Of a stretch of 64,000 bases of DNA, positions 26,134 through 35,466 are shown in pieces. Under the pieces are notes generated by a model, which searched no databases, was not told where the DNA came from, and saw nothing but the letters and a program-made list of their open reading frames with translations. The DNA lies in contig OY729418.1 in NCBI GenBank assembly GCA_963422275.1, positions 2,914,001 through 2,978,000 on the forward strand. The letters run 5' to 3'. This DNA comes from G963422275 sp963422275. GTDB taxonomy: Bacteria; Pseudomonadota; Alphaproteobacteria; Rhodobacterales; Rhodobacteraceae. The position numbers and the translations under genes were made by a program. Each line of letters opens with the position of its first letter. Position 1 is the stretch's first letter.

Positions 26134-27228
26134 ATGACAAACAACAATAAGGGCGGCCCGTGGGGCGGTGGTGATCACAACGATGACCCTCCTCCGTCTA
26201 TGCCCGACCTAGATGAAATGGTGAATCGCGGACGAAGCCAGCTGAAGCAAATCATTGGCGGTCGGGGCGGCGGCGGGAAGCACAGTTCCGGCAAGGGGGG
26301 CGGCCCGAAAGTTTCGCGAGGAATGATTGGCCTTATCGTTTTGGCCGCGGTTGGAATTTGGGCGTACTTTTCGTTCTACTCGGTAAAACCGGAGGAACGG
26401 TCCGTCGAGTTGTTCTTGGGCACCTATTCGCAAACCGGTCAGCCGGGCCTGAACTTTGCACCTTGGCCGCTTGTCACCAAGGAAATTCTGCCAGTGACAA
26501 GGGAGCGCACGGAGGACATCGGCGTGGGTGGAAGCGCGAGGTTGGATGAAGGCCTCATGCTGACCGGAGACGAGAACATCATTGATGTCGACTTCCAAGT
26601 GGTGTGGAATCTCAACGATCCAGCCCAGTTCCTCTTCAATCTTGCCGACCCGACCTTAACCATTCGGGCCGTCTCAGAGTCGGCGGTGCGCGAAATCATG
26701 GCTCAGTCAGCTCTCGCACCGATTCTGAACCGCGACCGCGGTATTGTGGCGTCGAGCCTTCAGGAACTAATTCAATCGACATTGGACAGCTATGATTCAG
26801 GAATGAATGTCGTGCGCGTGAACTTTGACAAGGCTGACCCGCCCAGAGAAGTCATTGACAGTTTCCGGGAAGTTCAGGCCGCCGAACAGGAGCGGGACCG
26901 GCTGGAGAAACAAGCGGACGCCTACGCGAACAGGATATTGGCTGGCGCACGTGGGGAAGCGGCCCAGCTCAAGGAGGAAGCTGAGGGCTACCGCGCACAG
27001 GTCGTCAATCAGGCGGAAGGTGAGGCGAGCCGGTTCCTAGCGGTTCTCGAGGAGTACAAGAAGGCTCCGGACGTCACACGAAAGCGCTTGTACCTAGAAA
27101 CAATGGAGCGAGTCCTCGCCACGACGGACAAGGTGATAATTGATCAATCAATTGGGCAGGGTGGAAGCGGAGTCGTCCCATATCTTCCGCTGAACGAGTT
27201 GCGCAGAAGGGAGAGCTCCAGTGAATAG
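26134..27228 (+). CDS. hflK: HflK, FtsH protease modulator subunit
   Basis: An SPFH-family membrane protein that with HflC forms a cage around the FtsH protease and tempers its turnover of membrane proteins. The 364-residue product has a Gly/Asp/Pro-rich cytoplasmic N-terminus (GGPWGGGDHNDDPPP), one transmembrane helix at about 63-82, the SPFH domain beginning SVKPEERSVEL, and a long C-terminal coiled coil. Its C-terminus overlaps hflC by eight bases, as expected for a co-translated pair. Confidence 0.95.
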   Translation: MTNNNKGGPWGGGDHNDDPPPSMPDLDEMVNRGRSQLKQIIGGRGGGGKHSSGKGGGPKVSRGMIGLIVLAAVGIWAYFSFYSVKPEERSVELFLGTYSQTGQPGLNFAPWPLVTKEILPVTRERTEDIGVGGSARLDEGLMLTGDENIIDVDFQVVWNLNDPAQFLFNLADPTLTIRAVSESAVREIMAQSALAPILNRDRGIVASSLQELIQSTLDSYDSGMNVVRVNFDKADPPREVIDSFREVQAAEQERDRLEKQADAYANRILAGARGEAAQLKEEAEGYRAQVVNQAEGEASRFLAVLEEYKKAPDVTRKRLYLETMERVLATTDKVIIDQSIGQGGSGVVPYLPLNELRRRESSSE

Positions 27229-28090
27229 GTCAACATTGATTCTGGCTGTCTTGGTTGTCTTGGGAGCCGCCATACTGAATTCAGTTTTCATCGTGGATGA
27301 ACGCCAAAAGGCTCTGGTGCTTCAGTTCGGTCAAGTTCAGTCAGTCAAGGAAACCCCGGGGCTTGCGTTCAAGATCCCGGTGATTCAGGAGGTTGTCCGC
27401 TATGACGATCGGATCCTCTCGCTGGAGACGCAATCGCTTGAAGTCACTCCACTCGATGACCGGCGTCTGGTTGTAGACGCATTTGCGCGGTACCGGATAT
27501 CGAATGTCATCCAGTTCCGGGAGGCAGTTGGTATAGGAGGCGTCCGTACTGCAGAGAGCAGGCTCGAACGAATCCTGAACGCCGCAACCCGGGAGGTGCT
27601 GGGCTCGGTGTCATCGAACACGGTTCTGTCAGCGGACCGCGCGGGCCTGATGAATTCAATTCGCGACACAGCGAAGTTAGAGGCGGAGAATCTCGGGGTC
27701 GAGATCATTGATGTGCGTCTCAAGCGAACGGACCTTCCGACCCAGAACCTTGAAGCCACGTTCGCCAGAATGCGAGCCGAGCGCGAACGAGAGGCGGCGG
27801 ACGAAATCGCGAGGGGCGACGAAGCCGCTCAGAGAGTCCGAGCGCAGGCGGACCGCACCCAGGTGGAGATCGTGTCGCAAGCCCAGAAGGAAGCGGAGAT
27901 CACGCGCGGTGAGGCTGATGCGCGACGAAACGCAATTTTTGCGGAAGCGTTCGGGAAAGATAAAGGCTTCTTCGACTTTTACCGATCGCTCAACGCATAC
28001 GAAGCGGCTTTTGCAAACGACAACACGTCTCTAGTGATTACACCGGACAGCGAGTTTTTCAAATACCTGAAGACAATCGATACGGAATGA
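27221..28090 (+). CDS. hflC: HflC, FtsH protease modulator subunit
   Basis: Partner of HflK, 289 residues. An N-terminal membrane helix (about 4-22) is followed by VDERQKALVLQFGQV, the SPFH start, and a helical region rich in Glu, Arg and Ala typical of HflC. It starts with GTG inside the last codons of hflK and ends overlapping the DUF2065 gene by four bases, so hflK, hflC and the DUF2065 gene form one operon leading towards the Do-type protease gene. Confidence 0.95.
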   Translation: MNRSTLILAVLVVLGAAILNSVFIVDERQKALVLQFGQVQSVKETPGLAFKIPVIQEVVRYDDRILSLETQSLEVTPLDDRRLVVDAFARYRISNVIQFREAVGIGGVRTAESRLERILNAATREVLGSVSSNTVLSADRAGLMNSIRDTAKLEAENLGVEIIDVRLKRTDLPTQNLEATFARMRAEREREAADEIARGDEAAQRVRAQADRTQVEIVSQAQKEAEITRGEADARRNAIFAEAFGKDKGFFDFYRSLNAYEAAFANDNTSLVITPDSEFFKYLKTIDTE

Positions 28091-28284
28091 TTTCGGACTT
28101 GGTTCTTGCACTCGGCCTGGTGGCCGTCATTGAGGGGCTGGTGATTGCACTGGCCCCCAATTACTTGGAGACGGTGCTTAAGCTGCTTTCCGAAATGCCG
28201 GTGGAAGCGCGAAGAATTCTGGGACTGATCATCATCGCGTTCGGCGTGTTCATAGTCTGGCTTGCCCGCAACGTATTGGCATAG
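28087..28284 (+). CDS. DUF2065 small membrane protein
   Basis: A 65-residue protein with two membrane helices (about 3-22 and 44-62) separated by a short loop, matching the DUF2065 family, whose members commonly lie between hflC and a Do-type protease gene in alphaproteobacteria. The ATG overlaps the hflC stop (ATGA). Its function is not established. The position suggests a role in membrane protein quality control with HflKC and FtsH. Confidence 0.85.
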   Translation: MISDLVLALGLVAVIEGLVIALAPNYLETVLKLLSEMPVEARRILGLIIIAFGVFIVWLARNVLA

Positions 28285-28589
28285 TTGCTGCCGGGGCTGC
28301 CGGAGCCGGGAGTCTTAGTCATTCCGTTGTTTCGCCAGACCGTGTTCGACCGCTTTGGATACAGGTATCGAGAAAGCTCCATTCCCAGATTTTCGCTGCC
28401 CATATCGTAGAGTGCGGGCGAGGCGGTACAGTTGGCTTGCAATCCGTCCGGCAGCATCGTGTCCGAGCAACAGGCTCGGCAGACCAGGTATGTTGCCTCG
28501 ATAAGCATCCCTCCTATTTTGCAGCAAGTTCCGCCCCAGTTTTCCCATTGGGGTTGTGCAGCCGCAACCAAGGCGAAGCTTGGAATCAA
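28161..28589 (-). CDS. Possible cysteine-rich exported protein (hypothetical)
   Basis: This minus-strand frame of up to 142 codons is unusual for a chance frame. It opens with a short hydrophobic run (IPSFALVAAAQP) that could be the end of a signal peptide, then has a dense cysteine pattern (GGTCCKIGG, VCRACCSD, QANC) followed by a Tyr/Leu-rich segment. The only available start is TTG at 28589 with a stop eight codons upstream, so the N-terminus may be truncated. Its C-terminal third lies antisense to the DUF2065 gene and would have to end before it to be real. I do not recognise it. It may be a decayed or novel small secreted protein. Confidence 0.25.
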   Translation of the reverse strand: MIPSFALVAAAQPQWENWGGTCCKIGGMLIEATYLVCRACCSDTMLPDGLQANCTASPALYDMGSENLGMELSRYLYPKRSNTVWRNNGMTKTPGSGSPGSNYANTLRASQTMNTPNAMMISPRILRASTGISESSLSTVSK

Positions 28590-28759
28590 GGCTGTTGCGA
28601 AATGTGTTCACTCGATCATGGACATGTATTCTGACGAGCTTCGGCAATTGCCACGATGCAATTGAGGGGCCGGATGGATTTCTTAATGATGATGGTTTAT
28701 GCTCCAGACCGCCCGAGGGCGCTAAGCCGCCTTTCGCAAAGATCTACCTGCTTATCCAT

Positions 28760-28985
28760 GAGGCTCAACCGGCGATGAGGATGCGGCAGGGGATGTGTTG
28801 TGCGCGCGGCGCTGTGGATGAAGTGCGGGATCATGGTCTGGAGTTGGCATCGTCGGTTGCAGCGCCATGCGGGCGGCCTTGCGTCTGGAGCCGGTGCGGA
28901 CCGCCTGGTGGCTGCCGGCGATCTCGTCGAGCACGCTCCAGCAGCCGAGACCGTCGGCGACGACTTTCGATAGCTAGCGGTGGAA
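28760..28985 (-). pseudogene. IS1595-family transposase C-terminal remnant
   Basis: In shifting frames the minus strand shows VVADGLGCWSVLDEIAGSHQ, as in the D-G-L-x-C-F block near the third catalytic residue of ISXO2-like transposases. Further on comes AARTTHPLPHPHRR, resembling the terminal AARTPPMPYR that closes many of them. Frames shift between the two, so it is dead. It occupies most of the gap between the DUF2065 gene and the Do-type protease gene and may have separated them from a common operon. Confidence 0.45.
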
Positions 28986-29119
28986 TTTCATGGCTTCCAA
29001 CGACTTGGCTCACAAAAAATTTGATCGGAAATTCGACTTCGTGGGCTTACATGAAAAATCCGAAGTCAAACCGCGCAGTTCCTGTTCGGTTGCTGAGGCA
29101 GAAAGAGGAAATCAAAGAA

Positions 29120-30607
29120 ATGAACAATGGTCCAACTTTTGGCATCTGTCCGGCGGTCCAGCGGATCGTTCCTGAAATGACATCGATTGCAACCGGCTTG
29201 GCGATGCTTTTTTCCCAAGCGTTGCTGGCGACCTCGGGGTCAGCCCACGAGGGACTCGCCGACTTGGTCGAAAAGGCAAGGCCTGCTGTAGTCAGCGTGT
29301 TCTCGCTAGGGCCAAAGCAGCCCCTGCAAGTTCCGGACGGGGTCAATCCGTTATTGCAACTTGAAGAGTTCTTTGGACGTGAACTGCCCCTGCCCAAATT
29401 AGATGCTCCTCAACAAAGAAGAATCAGCGACGGTTCCGGATTCATCATTTCCGAAGACGGATTCATCGTAACCAACCATCATGTTGTCAAGGATGCGGAG
29501 ACGGTGTACATTGATCTTTTTGGTGGCGAAAGACTGAAAGCCCACATCGTGGGAGTTGATCCGAAGACCGACATTGCGCTCCTGAAAGTGGAAACCGACA
29601 AAGCGCTCCCCACCGTGGTGTTCGGTGACAGTGAAGACATTCGGGTTGGGGACACAGTCATCGCGATGGGCAACCCGTATGGTCTGGATTTTTCGGTTTC
29701 GTCCGGAATCGTTTCCGCCCGAAACCGGTCGCTCAGCGGCGTTTACGACGACTTCATCCAAACCGACGCAGCCATAAATTTCGGCAACTCAGGCGGTCCT
29801 CTCTTCAATGAGGATGGCGAGGTGGTCGGTGTCAACACCGCAATTTTCAGCAATTCCGATCCAGTTGGAGGAACTGTTTCTGGATCAATCGGACTGGGGT
29901 TCTCGATGTCCTCTGCTGTGGTATCCAAAGTGGTTGCCCAATTGCAGGAGTACGGCGAAACGAGACGAGGCTGGATGGGCGTGTTCATTCAGGAAGTGAC
30001 GGAAGACATTGCGTCCGCGCTTGAACTGAAGGAGGTTGCAGGAGCCTTGGTGAGCAATGTACCGCCTGGACCTTCAATGGATGCCGGGTTGCAAGCGGGT
30101 GACGTGATTCTCACCTTCGATGGCAAGTTAGTTCCAAACACTCGAGAATTCATAAACATGGTCGGCGAGTCACCGGTCGGAAAGACAATTTCCGTCGGCG
30201 TGTTCAGGGATAGCCGGTTACGAGAAGTTCAGGTGACGCTCGGCAGGAGAGAGGAATCTGAACCCATGGTGCAGCCTGCCTCACTTGCTCAGGAAGACAC
30301 TCCCCGTGAAAGCGACCTGCTTGGACTGACGCTGAGCGAGATAACTCCGTTCCACCAAAATGCATTTTCGCTTGGCGAGGATGTCTCGGGTTTGATCGTT
30401 CTTGACGTGGACCAGAACTCGAAGGCTTGGGAGGAAGGCATTCGAAAGGGAGATGTGATCGAGTCGGTCGGACTGTCCAAGGTCGAAGCAATTCTAGATG
30501 TCGAACGCGCTCTTTCTGATGCTCGGGACCGAGGCAAGGAGAGTGTGCTCTTGGGCATCATTCGTGGAGGTAGACTAAGATTCTTGGGCTTGGAGATAGC
30601 GAGCTGA
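29120..30607 (+). CDS. Do-family (DegP/DegQ-like) periplasmic serine protease
   Basis: Periplasmic trypsin-like protease/chaperone of 495 residues. A signal sequence lies at about 20-42 (IATGLAMLFSQALLATSGSA). The catalytic triad is visible as His121 in TNHHVV, Asp151 in KTDIALLK and Ser224 in GNSGGPL. Two PDZ domains follow (about 280-370 and 400-490). ATG 29120 gives a slightly long N-terminus; ATG 29177 would put the signal peptide at the very start and is an alternative. It lies downstream of hflKC-DUF2065, the usual alphaproteobacterial order, though here a transposase remnant intervenes. A strong terminator follows at 30635. Confidence 0.93.
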   Translation: MNNGPTFGICPAVQRIVPEMTSIATGLAMLFSQALLATSGSAHEGLADLVEKARPAVVSVFSLGPKQPLQVPDGVNPLLQLEEFFGRELPLPKLDAPQQRRISDGSGFIISEDGFIVTNHHVVKDAETVYIDLFGGERLKAHIVGVDPKTDIALLKVETDKALPTVVFGDSEDIRVGDTVIAMGNPYGLDFSVSSGIVSARNRSLSGVYDDFIQTDAAINFGNSGGPLFNEDGEVVGVNTAIFSNSDPVGGTVSGSIGLGFSMSSAVVSKVVAQLQEYGETRRGWMGVFIQEVTEDIASALELKEVAGALVSNVPPGPSMDAGLQAGDVILTFDGKLVPNTREFINMVGESPVGKTISVGVFRDSRLREVQVTLGRREESEPMVQPASLAQEDTPRESDLLGLTLSEITPFHQNAFSLGEDVSGLIVLDVDQNSKAWEEGIRKGDVIESVGLSKVEAILDVERALSDARDRGKESVLLGIIRGGRLRFLGLEIAS

Positions 30608-30634
30608 TTCAAGATTGGAGGAGCCGCTTGACTC

Positions 30635-30662
30635 AAACGGGCGCCGCAGGCGCCCGTTTTTT
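30635..30662 (+). terminator. Rho-independent terminator after the Do protease gene
   Basis: AACGGGCGCC, a GCA loop, GGCGCCCGTT and a run of T residues form a perfect GC-rich hairpin with a T-tract, starting 28 bases after the protease stop codon. It is the clearest intrinsic terminator in the window. Confidence 0.92.
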
Positions 30663-31144
30663 CGTGCCGAGGCTTGCGCTTAACGGTTTCGAAGCGAGCA
30701 TATGCGAGATATCCTCGATCTTCCATTCTAACAAACTCAGAATATTTGCTTCGCGCTGAATGCGAACAAGGACGCGCTGGAGCTTCCGGCAATCACGGGT
30801 CCCGCGAAAATGCTCAAAGGTCTTTTTCAGACGGCAACATGCCGCTCTGTCCTGTCCTCAAGCGTGGTGACACGACTCCTTTGGCACTTGCAAGGCGTTG
30901 GCGAACCAGCATGAGACTGGCAACCGAGACATCATGATTCCGAAGAGACTCGTGCATTTTGTCAGCTTGAACGCCGAGGGGCGATCTGGTCAAGTCATGT
31001 TGCAGCTTGAATGCATCATAGTAAACAAAAGAAGGACATTTTTTTTCAGAATCGCGAGAGCGGATTCGAACTTCACCTTATTTTTCTGGAAGAATCTCGC
31101 ATCCTGCATTAGTGATCGTCCGTTGTATTTGAGGCGAGTCGCAA
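30663..31144. other. Intergenic region upstream of the ferredoxin gene
   Basis: About 480 bases without a motif-bearing frame. It becomes AT-rich towards the right end (a T8 run near 31040), where the ferredoxin promoter is likely. I saw no convincing -35/-10 pair. Confidence 0.4.
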
Positions 31145-31468
31145 ATGGCAAGGATTACATACATCGAGTACAATGGAACGAAACATGAAGTGGACGTACC
31201 CAACGGGCTGACCGTAATGGAAGGTGCGCGCGACAACAGCATTCCTGGAATCGAGGCAGACTGCGGCGGCTCCTGTGCATGTTCGACCTGCCACGTGTAC
31301 GTCGATGAGGCGTGGGTGAAACGACTGCCTGAAAAAGAGGATATGGAGGAGGACATGCTCGATTTTGCCTGGGAGCCAGATCCAGGGCGATCACGCCTCA
31401 CATGTCAGTTGACGGTCACCGACGCGTTGGACGGCCTCGTCGTCACAATGCCGGAAAAGCAGATATAG
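31145..31468 (+). CDS. [2Fe-2S] ferredoxin, adrenodoxin/putidaredoxin type
   Basis: An electron carrier of 107 residues. The cluster ligands follow the ISC/vertebrate-type spacing: Cys40, Cys46 and Cys49 (CGGSCACSTC) and Cys87 (LTCQL). The family features VDVPNGLTVMEGA and DMLDFA are present. In alphaproteobacteria this type serves iron-sulfur assembly or cytochrome P450s; no P450 is nearby, so a general role is more likely. It is followed about 40 bases later by xseA. Confidence 0.93.
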   Translation: MARITYIEYNGTKHEVDVPNGLTVMEGARDNSIPGIEADCGGSCACSTCHVYVDEAWVKRLPEKEDMEEDMLDFAWEPDPGRSRLTCQLTVTDALDGLVVTMPEKQI

Positions 31469-31510
31469 CAGGGCAATCCGGCGAAAGAGCAGGCAGGCGG
31501 AGCATCGACC

Positions 31511-33001
31511 ATGGCAAACATAATCGGAAACATACCTGAATTCACGGTCGCGGAGATTTCCCACGCGGTGAGGCGGTCCGTGGAGGACAAGTTCGAGCGC
31601 ATTCGCGTCCGCGGCGAAGTGTCACGCGTGTCGCTGCACCGGTCGGGGCACATCTACCTGAGCTTTCAGCAGGACGGGCACATGCTTGCGGCCGTGATCT
31701 GGCGTCAAAAGGCGCAGAGCCTCGGAGCGTCTCCAGTCGAGGGAACGGAGTACTTGGCGACTGGCAAGCTCACGGCCTACTCCGGGCAATCGAAGTATCA
31801 GTTGAACATCGATCGAATTGAAATAGCTGGCAAGGGTGCGCTTCTTGCCATGCTGGAGGAGCGAAAGGCGAAACTGCTTGCCGAGGGGCTATTTCGGCAA
31901 GAGGCAAAAAAGCCGATTCCGCACATCCCGAGCGTGGTCGGGGTGGTGACGTCGCCTACGGGCGCGGTGATTCGTGACATTCTCCACCGACTGAGGGACA
32001 GATTCCCGAGGCGCGTCCTGGTCTGGCCTGTCGCCGTACAAGGCGCGAGTTGCGGTTCTGAAGTCGCCGCGGCGATCAAGGGCTTCAACGCCGTTCAACC
32101 GGGAGGACCGGTCCCCAGACCGGATCTCATAATTGTCGCCAGAGGAGGCGGGTCCCCTGAAGATCTTCTGGGATTCAGCGATGAAGTCGTGGTTCGCGCC
32201 ACATTTGCAAGCGAAATTCCCCTGATTTCTGCAGTTGGGCACGAAACTGACATGCCGCTGATCGATCTTGCAGCCGACGTTCGCGCACCAACGCCGACCG
32301 CTGCCGCCGAACTTGCGGTACCGGTTCGCGTCGAGCTTCTCGCCCAGGTGGCCGGACTCGAGGCTCGAAGACTGAACGGAATGGAGAGAGCCATCCGGGC
32401 GAAGAACCAAAGATTGGAAGATCTTTACCGTTCGCTTCCACAGCCAGATGAACTGCTTGCGCTTCCATCTCAGAGGCTTGACGACATGTCCAGGAGATTG
32501 CCGCTGGTGATGAATTCAGCAATGCAGGCGATGCGAATTCGCCTCTCGGAGACGGCCGGGTCGCTGCAGATGCCTGCGATCATCGGAGAATCGGAACGAT
32601 GTCTGGATAGAGCGTCGAGCGGCCTGAAAAGCGCCTTCAGGATTTCATCGGAAAGACGCTGCACAAAGTTTGCGCTTGCGGAAACCCGACTGAACCCAGA
32701 TCTCATGGCGAAGTCCATTGACCGTGGCGTCAAAAGCTTTGGACAGGTTTCGGAAAATTTTTCTCGAGCAGTTTCGAAGCAGGTGATTTTGTGGCGGAAC
32801 CGGTTGGACGCGACTGGAAGGTTGCACCGGTCGCTGGGGTATCGGCAGACGCTGAAACGCGGGTTTGCCGTAGTCCGAATCGAAGAGAAAGTGGCAATGT
32901 CGAAGGCAATTGCTCAAGCAGCAGCGGAACTTGAAATCGAATTCCATGACGGGCGCTTGCAAACTGCGCGCGCTTCTTCCTCTGGGAGCCGAGGTCTCTG
33001 A
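31511..33001 (+). CDS. xseA: Exodeoxyribonuclease VII large subunit
   Basis: The large subunit of a bidirectional single-strand-specific DNA exonuclease, 496 residues. It has the N-terminal OB fold (GEVSRVSLHRSGHIYLSFQ), the catalytic core with VVGVVTSPTGAVIRDILHRL, and the invariant motif RGGGSPEDLLGFSDE followed by SAVGHETD. A long coiled coil and the closing GYRQTLKRGFAVVR segment complete the chain. The small subunit xseB is not in this window. Confidence 0.95.
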   Translation: MANIIGNIPEFTVAEISHAVRRSVEDKFERIRVRGEVSRVSLHRSGHIYLSFQQDGHMLAAVIWRQKAQSLGASPVEGTEYLATGKLTAYSGQSKYQLNIDRIEIAGKGALLAMLEERKAKLLAEGLFRQEAKKPIPHIPSVVGVVTSPTGAVIRDILHRLRDRFPRRVLVWPVAVQGASCGSEVAAAIKGFNAVQPGGPVPRPDLIIVARGGGSPEDLLGFSDEVVVRATFASEIPLISAVGHETDMPLIDLAADVRAPTPTAAAELAVPVRVELLAQVAGLEARRLNGMERAIRAKNQRLEDLYRSLPQPDELLALPSQRLDDMSRRLPLVMNSAMQAMRIRLSETAGSLQMPAIIGESERCLDRASSGLKSAFRISSERRCTKFALAETRLNPDLMAKSIDRGVKSFGQVSENFSRAVSKQVILWRNRLDATGRLHRSLGYRQTLKRGFAVVRIEEKVAMSKAIAQAAAELEIEFHDGRLQTARASSSGSRGL

Positions 33002-33468
33002 TATCAAATCAGTTTGGGCAGCTTATTGCACTCTGCCGGTTCAGGGTACGGGCACCTCAACTTTTTCGGGGCGTATCGGGAAGGTGCAGACTGCATGCAG
33101 GAGGGAATGGATTCTGGAGACTCGGCTCAAAAATGCATGAAGCACACAGCTGTAACGTGAGATTCAGGTTTCATGCATTAACTTGCCCGTGAGCTCATGG
33201 CAGGAAGATTCCGCTGTCAAGACAAAGGTCGCTTAATTGGTCCAAGGTTCAGGCACATGGCCAAGCAAAATCCGGTTCGGCGAACAATGAAGCATTTCCC
33301 GTCAAACGGGGATGGGGCCTTGGAGTGAAATTGAATGTCATGTCCAAGCGCACTGCGGCCATTCCATCCCGCACCGTATACAATGCGCTTGGCAAAAAAA
33401 CGAGTGTCGCTCCAAGTTGCGACCACCATCTGTTCTCTCCGTAACAGGAAGTCAAAAGAGCAAAGTCC
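33002..33468. other. Intergenic region upstream of ftsY
   Basis: About 470 bases; no frame shows a recognisable family and no remnant is evident. The ftsY promoter is presumably in the right half. Confidence 0.4.
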
Positions 33469-34518
33469 ATGTCGTTTTTCACGAAGCTCAAGGCTCGCCT
33501 AGTCAAGTCTTCCGGCAGGCTCAATGAGGATATCGACAAGCTTGTGGAAACGGCGGGAGAAAACGAGCCTGCCGACAGCTCGACAAGCGATGTCCATGAT
33601 CGGCCAAGCGAGCATGAAGATAGTGCAAACGAGGCAAGGGGACTGATTGGCAGGCTCCTTTCACGAGGCAATGCTTCCCGCGAACCTCGCAGGCGGATGG
33701 ATGACGAGATGCTTGAGAGACTCGAGGAGCTTCTAATCGCTTCCGACATGGGAATTGACACGTCAATTCGCCTTGCCGCCAGCATCGCGGACGAGCATTT
33801 CGGAAAGCGCATTTCGTCCAGTGAGGTCAAGTGCCTGCTGTCTAGTGAGATCGCGCGCATTCTCGACTGCGTCGCGAAGCCGCTGCCGATATACCAAGAG
33901 CGACCGCAGGTTTTGCTGGTGGTTGGCGTGAACGGGTCCGGCAAGACAACGACAATTGGAAAACTTGCCAATCAATTCAGTGCGGCCGACAAGAAGGTGG
34001 TTATTGCCGCTGGCGACACCTTCAGGGCAGCTGCCGTCGAGCAACTGAAAGTCTGGGGCGACCGTGCGGGAGTCCCCGTGATCGCCGCAAAGGAGGGGTC
34101 CGACCCGGCGGCATTGGCCTATAGTGCATTTGAACGAGCTCGCGAACAAGGGGCCGACCTGCTCCTGATTGATACGGCTGGTCGGCTTCAAAACAGGAAA
34201 GACCTTATGGAAGAGCTCGCAAAGATTGTCAGGGTCATCCGAAAGCTGGACACAAATGCCCCGCACAACACCTTGCTCGTTTTGGATGCGACCACAGGCC
34301 AGAACGCCGTGTCGCAAGTCGAGATTTTCAAGGAAATCGCGGAGATCTCGGGACTTGTAATGACCAAGCTCGACGGAACCGCGAAGGGAGGAATACTTGT
34401 GGCGCTTGCACACAGGTTCGGGCTCCCGATCCACGCTGTCGGAGTGGGCGAGGGGATTGAAGATCTGTCTCCGTTCGATCCGGATGAGTTTGCGCGCGCC
34501 TTGACGGGTTTGGATTGA
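33469..34518 (+). CDS. ftsY: Signal recognition particle receptor FtsY
   Basis: A membrane-associated SRP GTPase that docks ribosome-nascent-chain complexes at SecYEG, 349 residues. It has a short acidic A region (about 25-60) after a basic amphipathic N-terminus (FFTKLKARLVKSS), a helical N domain (about 75-140), and the G domain. The G domain shows G1 GVNGSGKT (153-160), the insertion motif DTFRAAAVEQL, G3 DTAGR, G4 TKLDG and a C-terminal VGVGEG..DL. It functions with the SecG encoded at 1.4 kb. Confidence 0.96.
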   Translation: MSFFTKLKARLVKSSGRLNEDIDKLVETAGENEPADSSTSDVHDRPSEHEDSANEARGLIGRLLSRGNASREPRRRMDDEMLERLEELLIASDMGIDTSIRLAASIADEHFGKRISSSEVKCLLSSEIARILDCVAKPLPIYQERPQVLLVVGVNGSGKTTTIGKLANQFSAADKKVVIAAGDTFRAAAVEQLKVWGDRAGVPVIAAKEGSDPAALAYSAFERAREQGADLLLIDTAGRLQNRKDLMEELAKIVRVIRKLDTNAPHNTLLVLDATTGQNAVSQVEIFKEIAEISGLVMTKLDGTAKGGILVALAHRFGLPIHAVGVGEGIEDLSPFDPDEFARALTGLD

Positions 34519-34725
34519 CGAATGCCGGCCACGCCATTTTTGCGGAGGCGGTAGAACTTTCGATGTGCGCAGGGAATCCAGTGCTGATTCTAGTTACTTG
34601 TAATCAAGCCCACGCTCATGTTTATTCTGCCGTGTTCCCGCTGCCAAGATATATGCGGCTTTTCCCGAATGGCAGGATGTCAGATCCGGCAATCGCCGCT
34701 CGTTCGGTTGAGTTCGAGAGGAAAC

Positions 34726-35352
34726 ATGGCTGAGAAAACCATAAGCACATCTACCAAGAGCGCATTGGACCTTGGTCCGCTCATCCTGTTTTTTGTTGGT
34801 TACTTCATTCTCAAGGATAGGACATTCCTTTTTGGAGGAGTGGAGTATTCCGGTTTCATTGTGGTTTCCGCTGCCTTCATTCCAATTCTGCTGATCAGCA
34901 ATGGCATACTCTGGAAACTGACGGGGAAACTGTCGCGGATGCAGATAGTTACACTTGTTTTGGTCGTGGTGCTGGGTGGAATTGCCATCTGGTTCAACGA
35001 CGAACGGTATTTCAAGATCAAGCCGACGGTGCTCTACCTGATTTTTGCCGGGATACTCGGCGTGGGCCTGCTTCGAGGCCGCTCAGCCCTTAAATACGTG
35101 ATGGACGAGGTGATGCCGTTGCAGGATGAGGGTTGGATGAAAATGACCCGCAGGTTGGCTGCGTTCTTTCTTCTCTTCGCGGGACTCAATGAACTGGTCT
35201 GGCGAACCTTGTCCACCGATGTGTGGGTGACTGTGAAGGTTTTTGGATTCCCGATCGCCTTGATGCTGTTTTTCTTTGTCAACGGCTACTTGCTTCGGGG
35301 TTACTTCAGATTTGATCCGAGAAAAACCGGGTCGGCCAGCAACGGAAGCTAG
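34726..35352 (+). CDS. Septation protein A / inner membrane protein (IspZ, YciB)
   Basis: A 208-residue integral membrane protein with about five helices and the family features LDLGPLILFFVGYF, a central NDERYFKIKPTVLY and the C-terminal NELVWR motif. The family affects septum formation and cell envelope integrity in some bacteria, with no known enzymatic role. ATG 34726 is preceded by GAGAGGAAAC and puts the first helix where expected; the open frame extends upstream to 34618 without conservation. It follows ftsY, as in many alphaproteobacteria. Confidence 0.9.
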   Translation: MAEKTISTSTKSALDLGPLILFFVGYFILKDRTFLFGGVEYSGFIVVSAAFIPILLISNGILWKLTGKLSRMQIVTLVLVVVLGGIAIWFNDERYFKIKPTVLYLIFAGILGVGLLRGRSALKYVMDEVMPLQDEGWMKMTRRLAAFFLLFAGLNELVWRTLSTDVWVTVKVFGFPIALMLFFFVNGYLLRGYFRFDPRKTGSASNGS

Positions 35353-35466
35353 CTCTGCCGCACGTTCGGACGGACTCCAAAAATACTGGAAGCAGACGCA
35401 GTCGCTTGAGTGCGCTAGCCCTCAATCATCCGGAAATAACTTTGGCGCGAACCGCGGAAGCCGATA

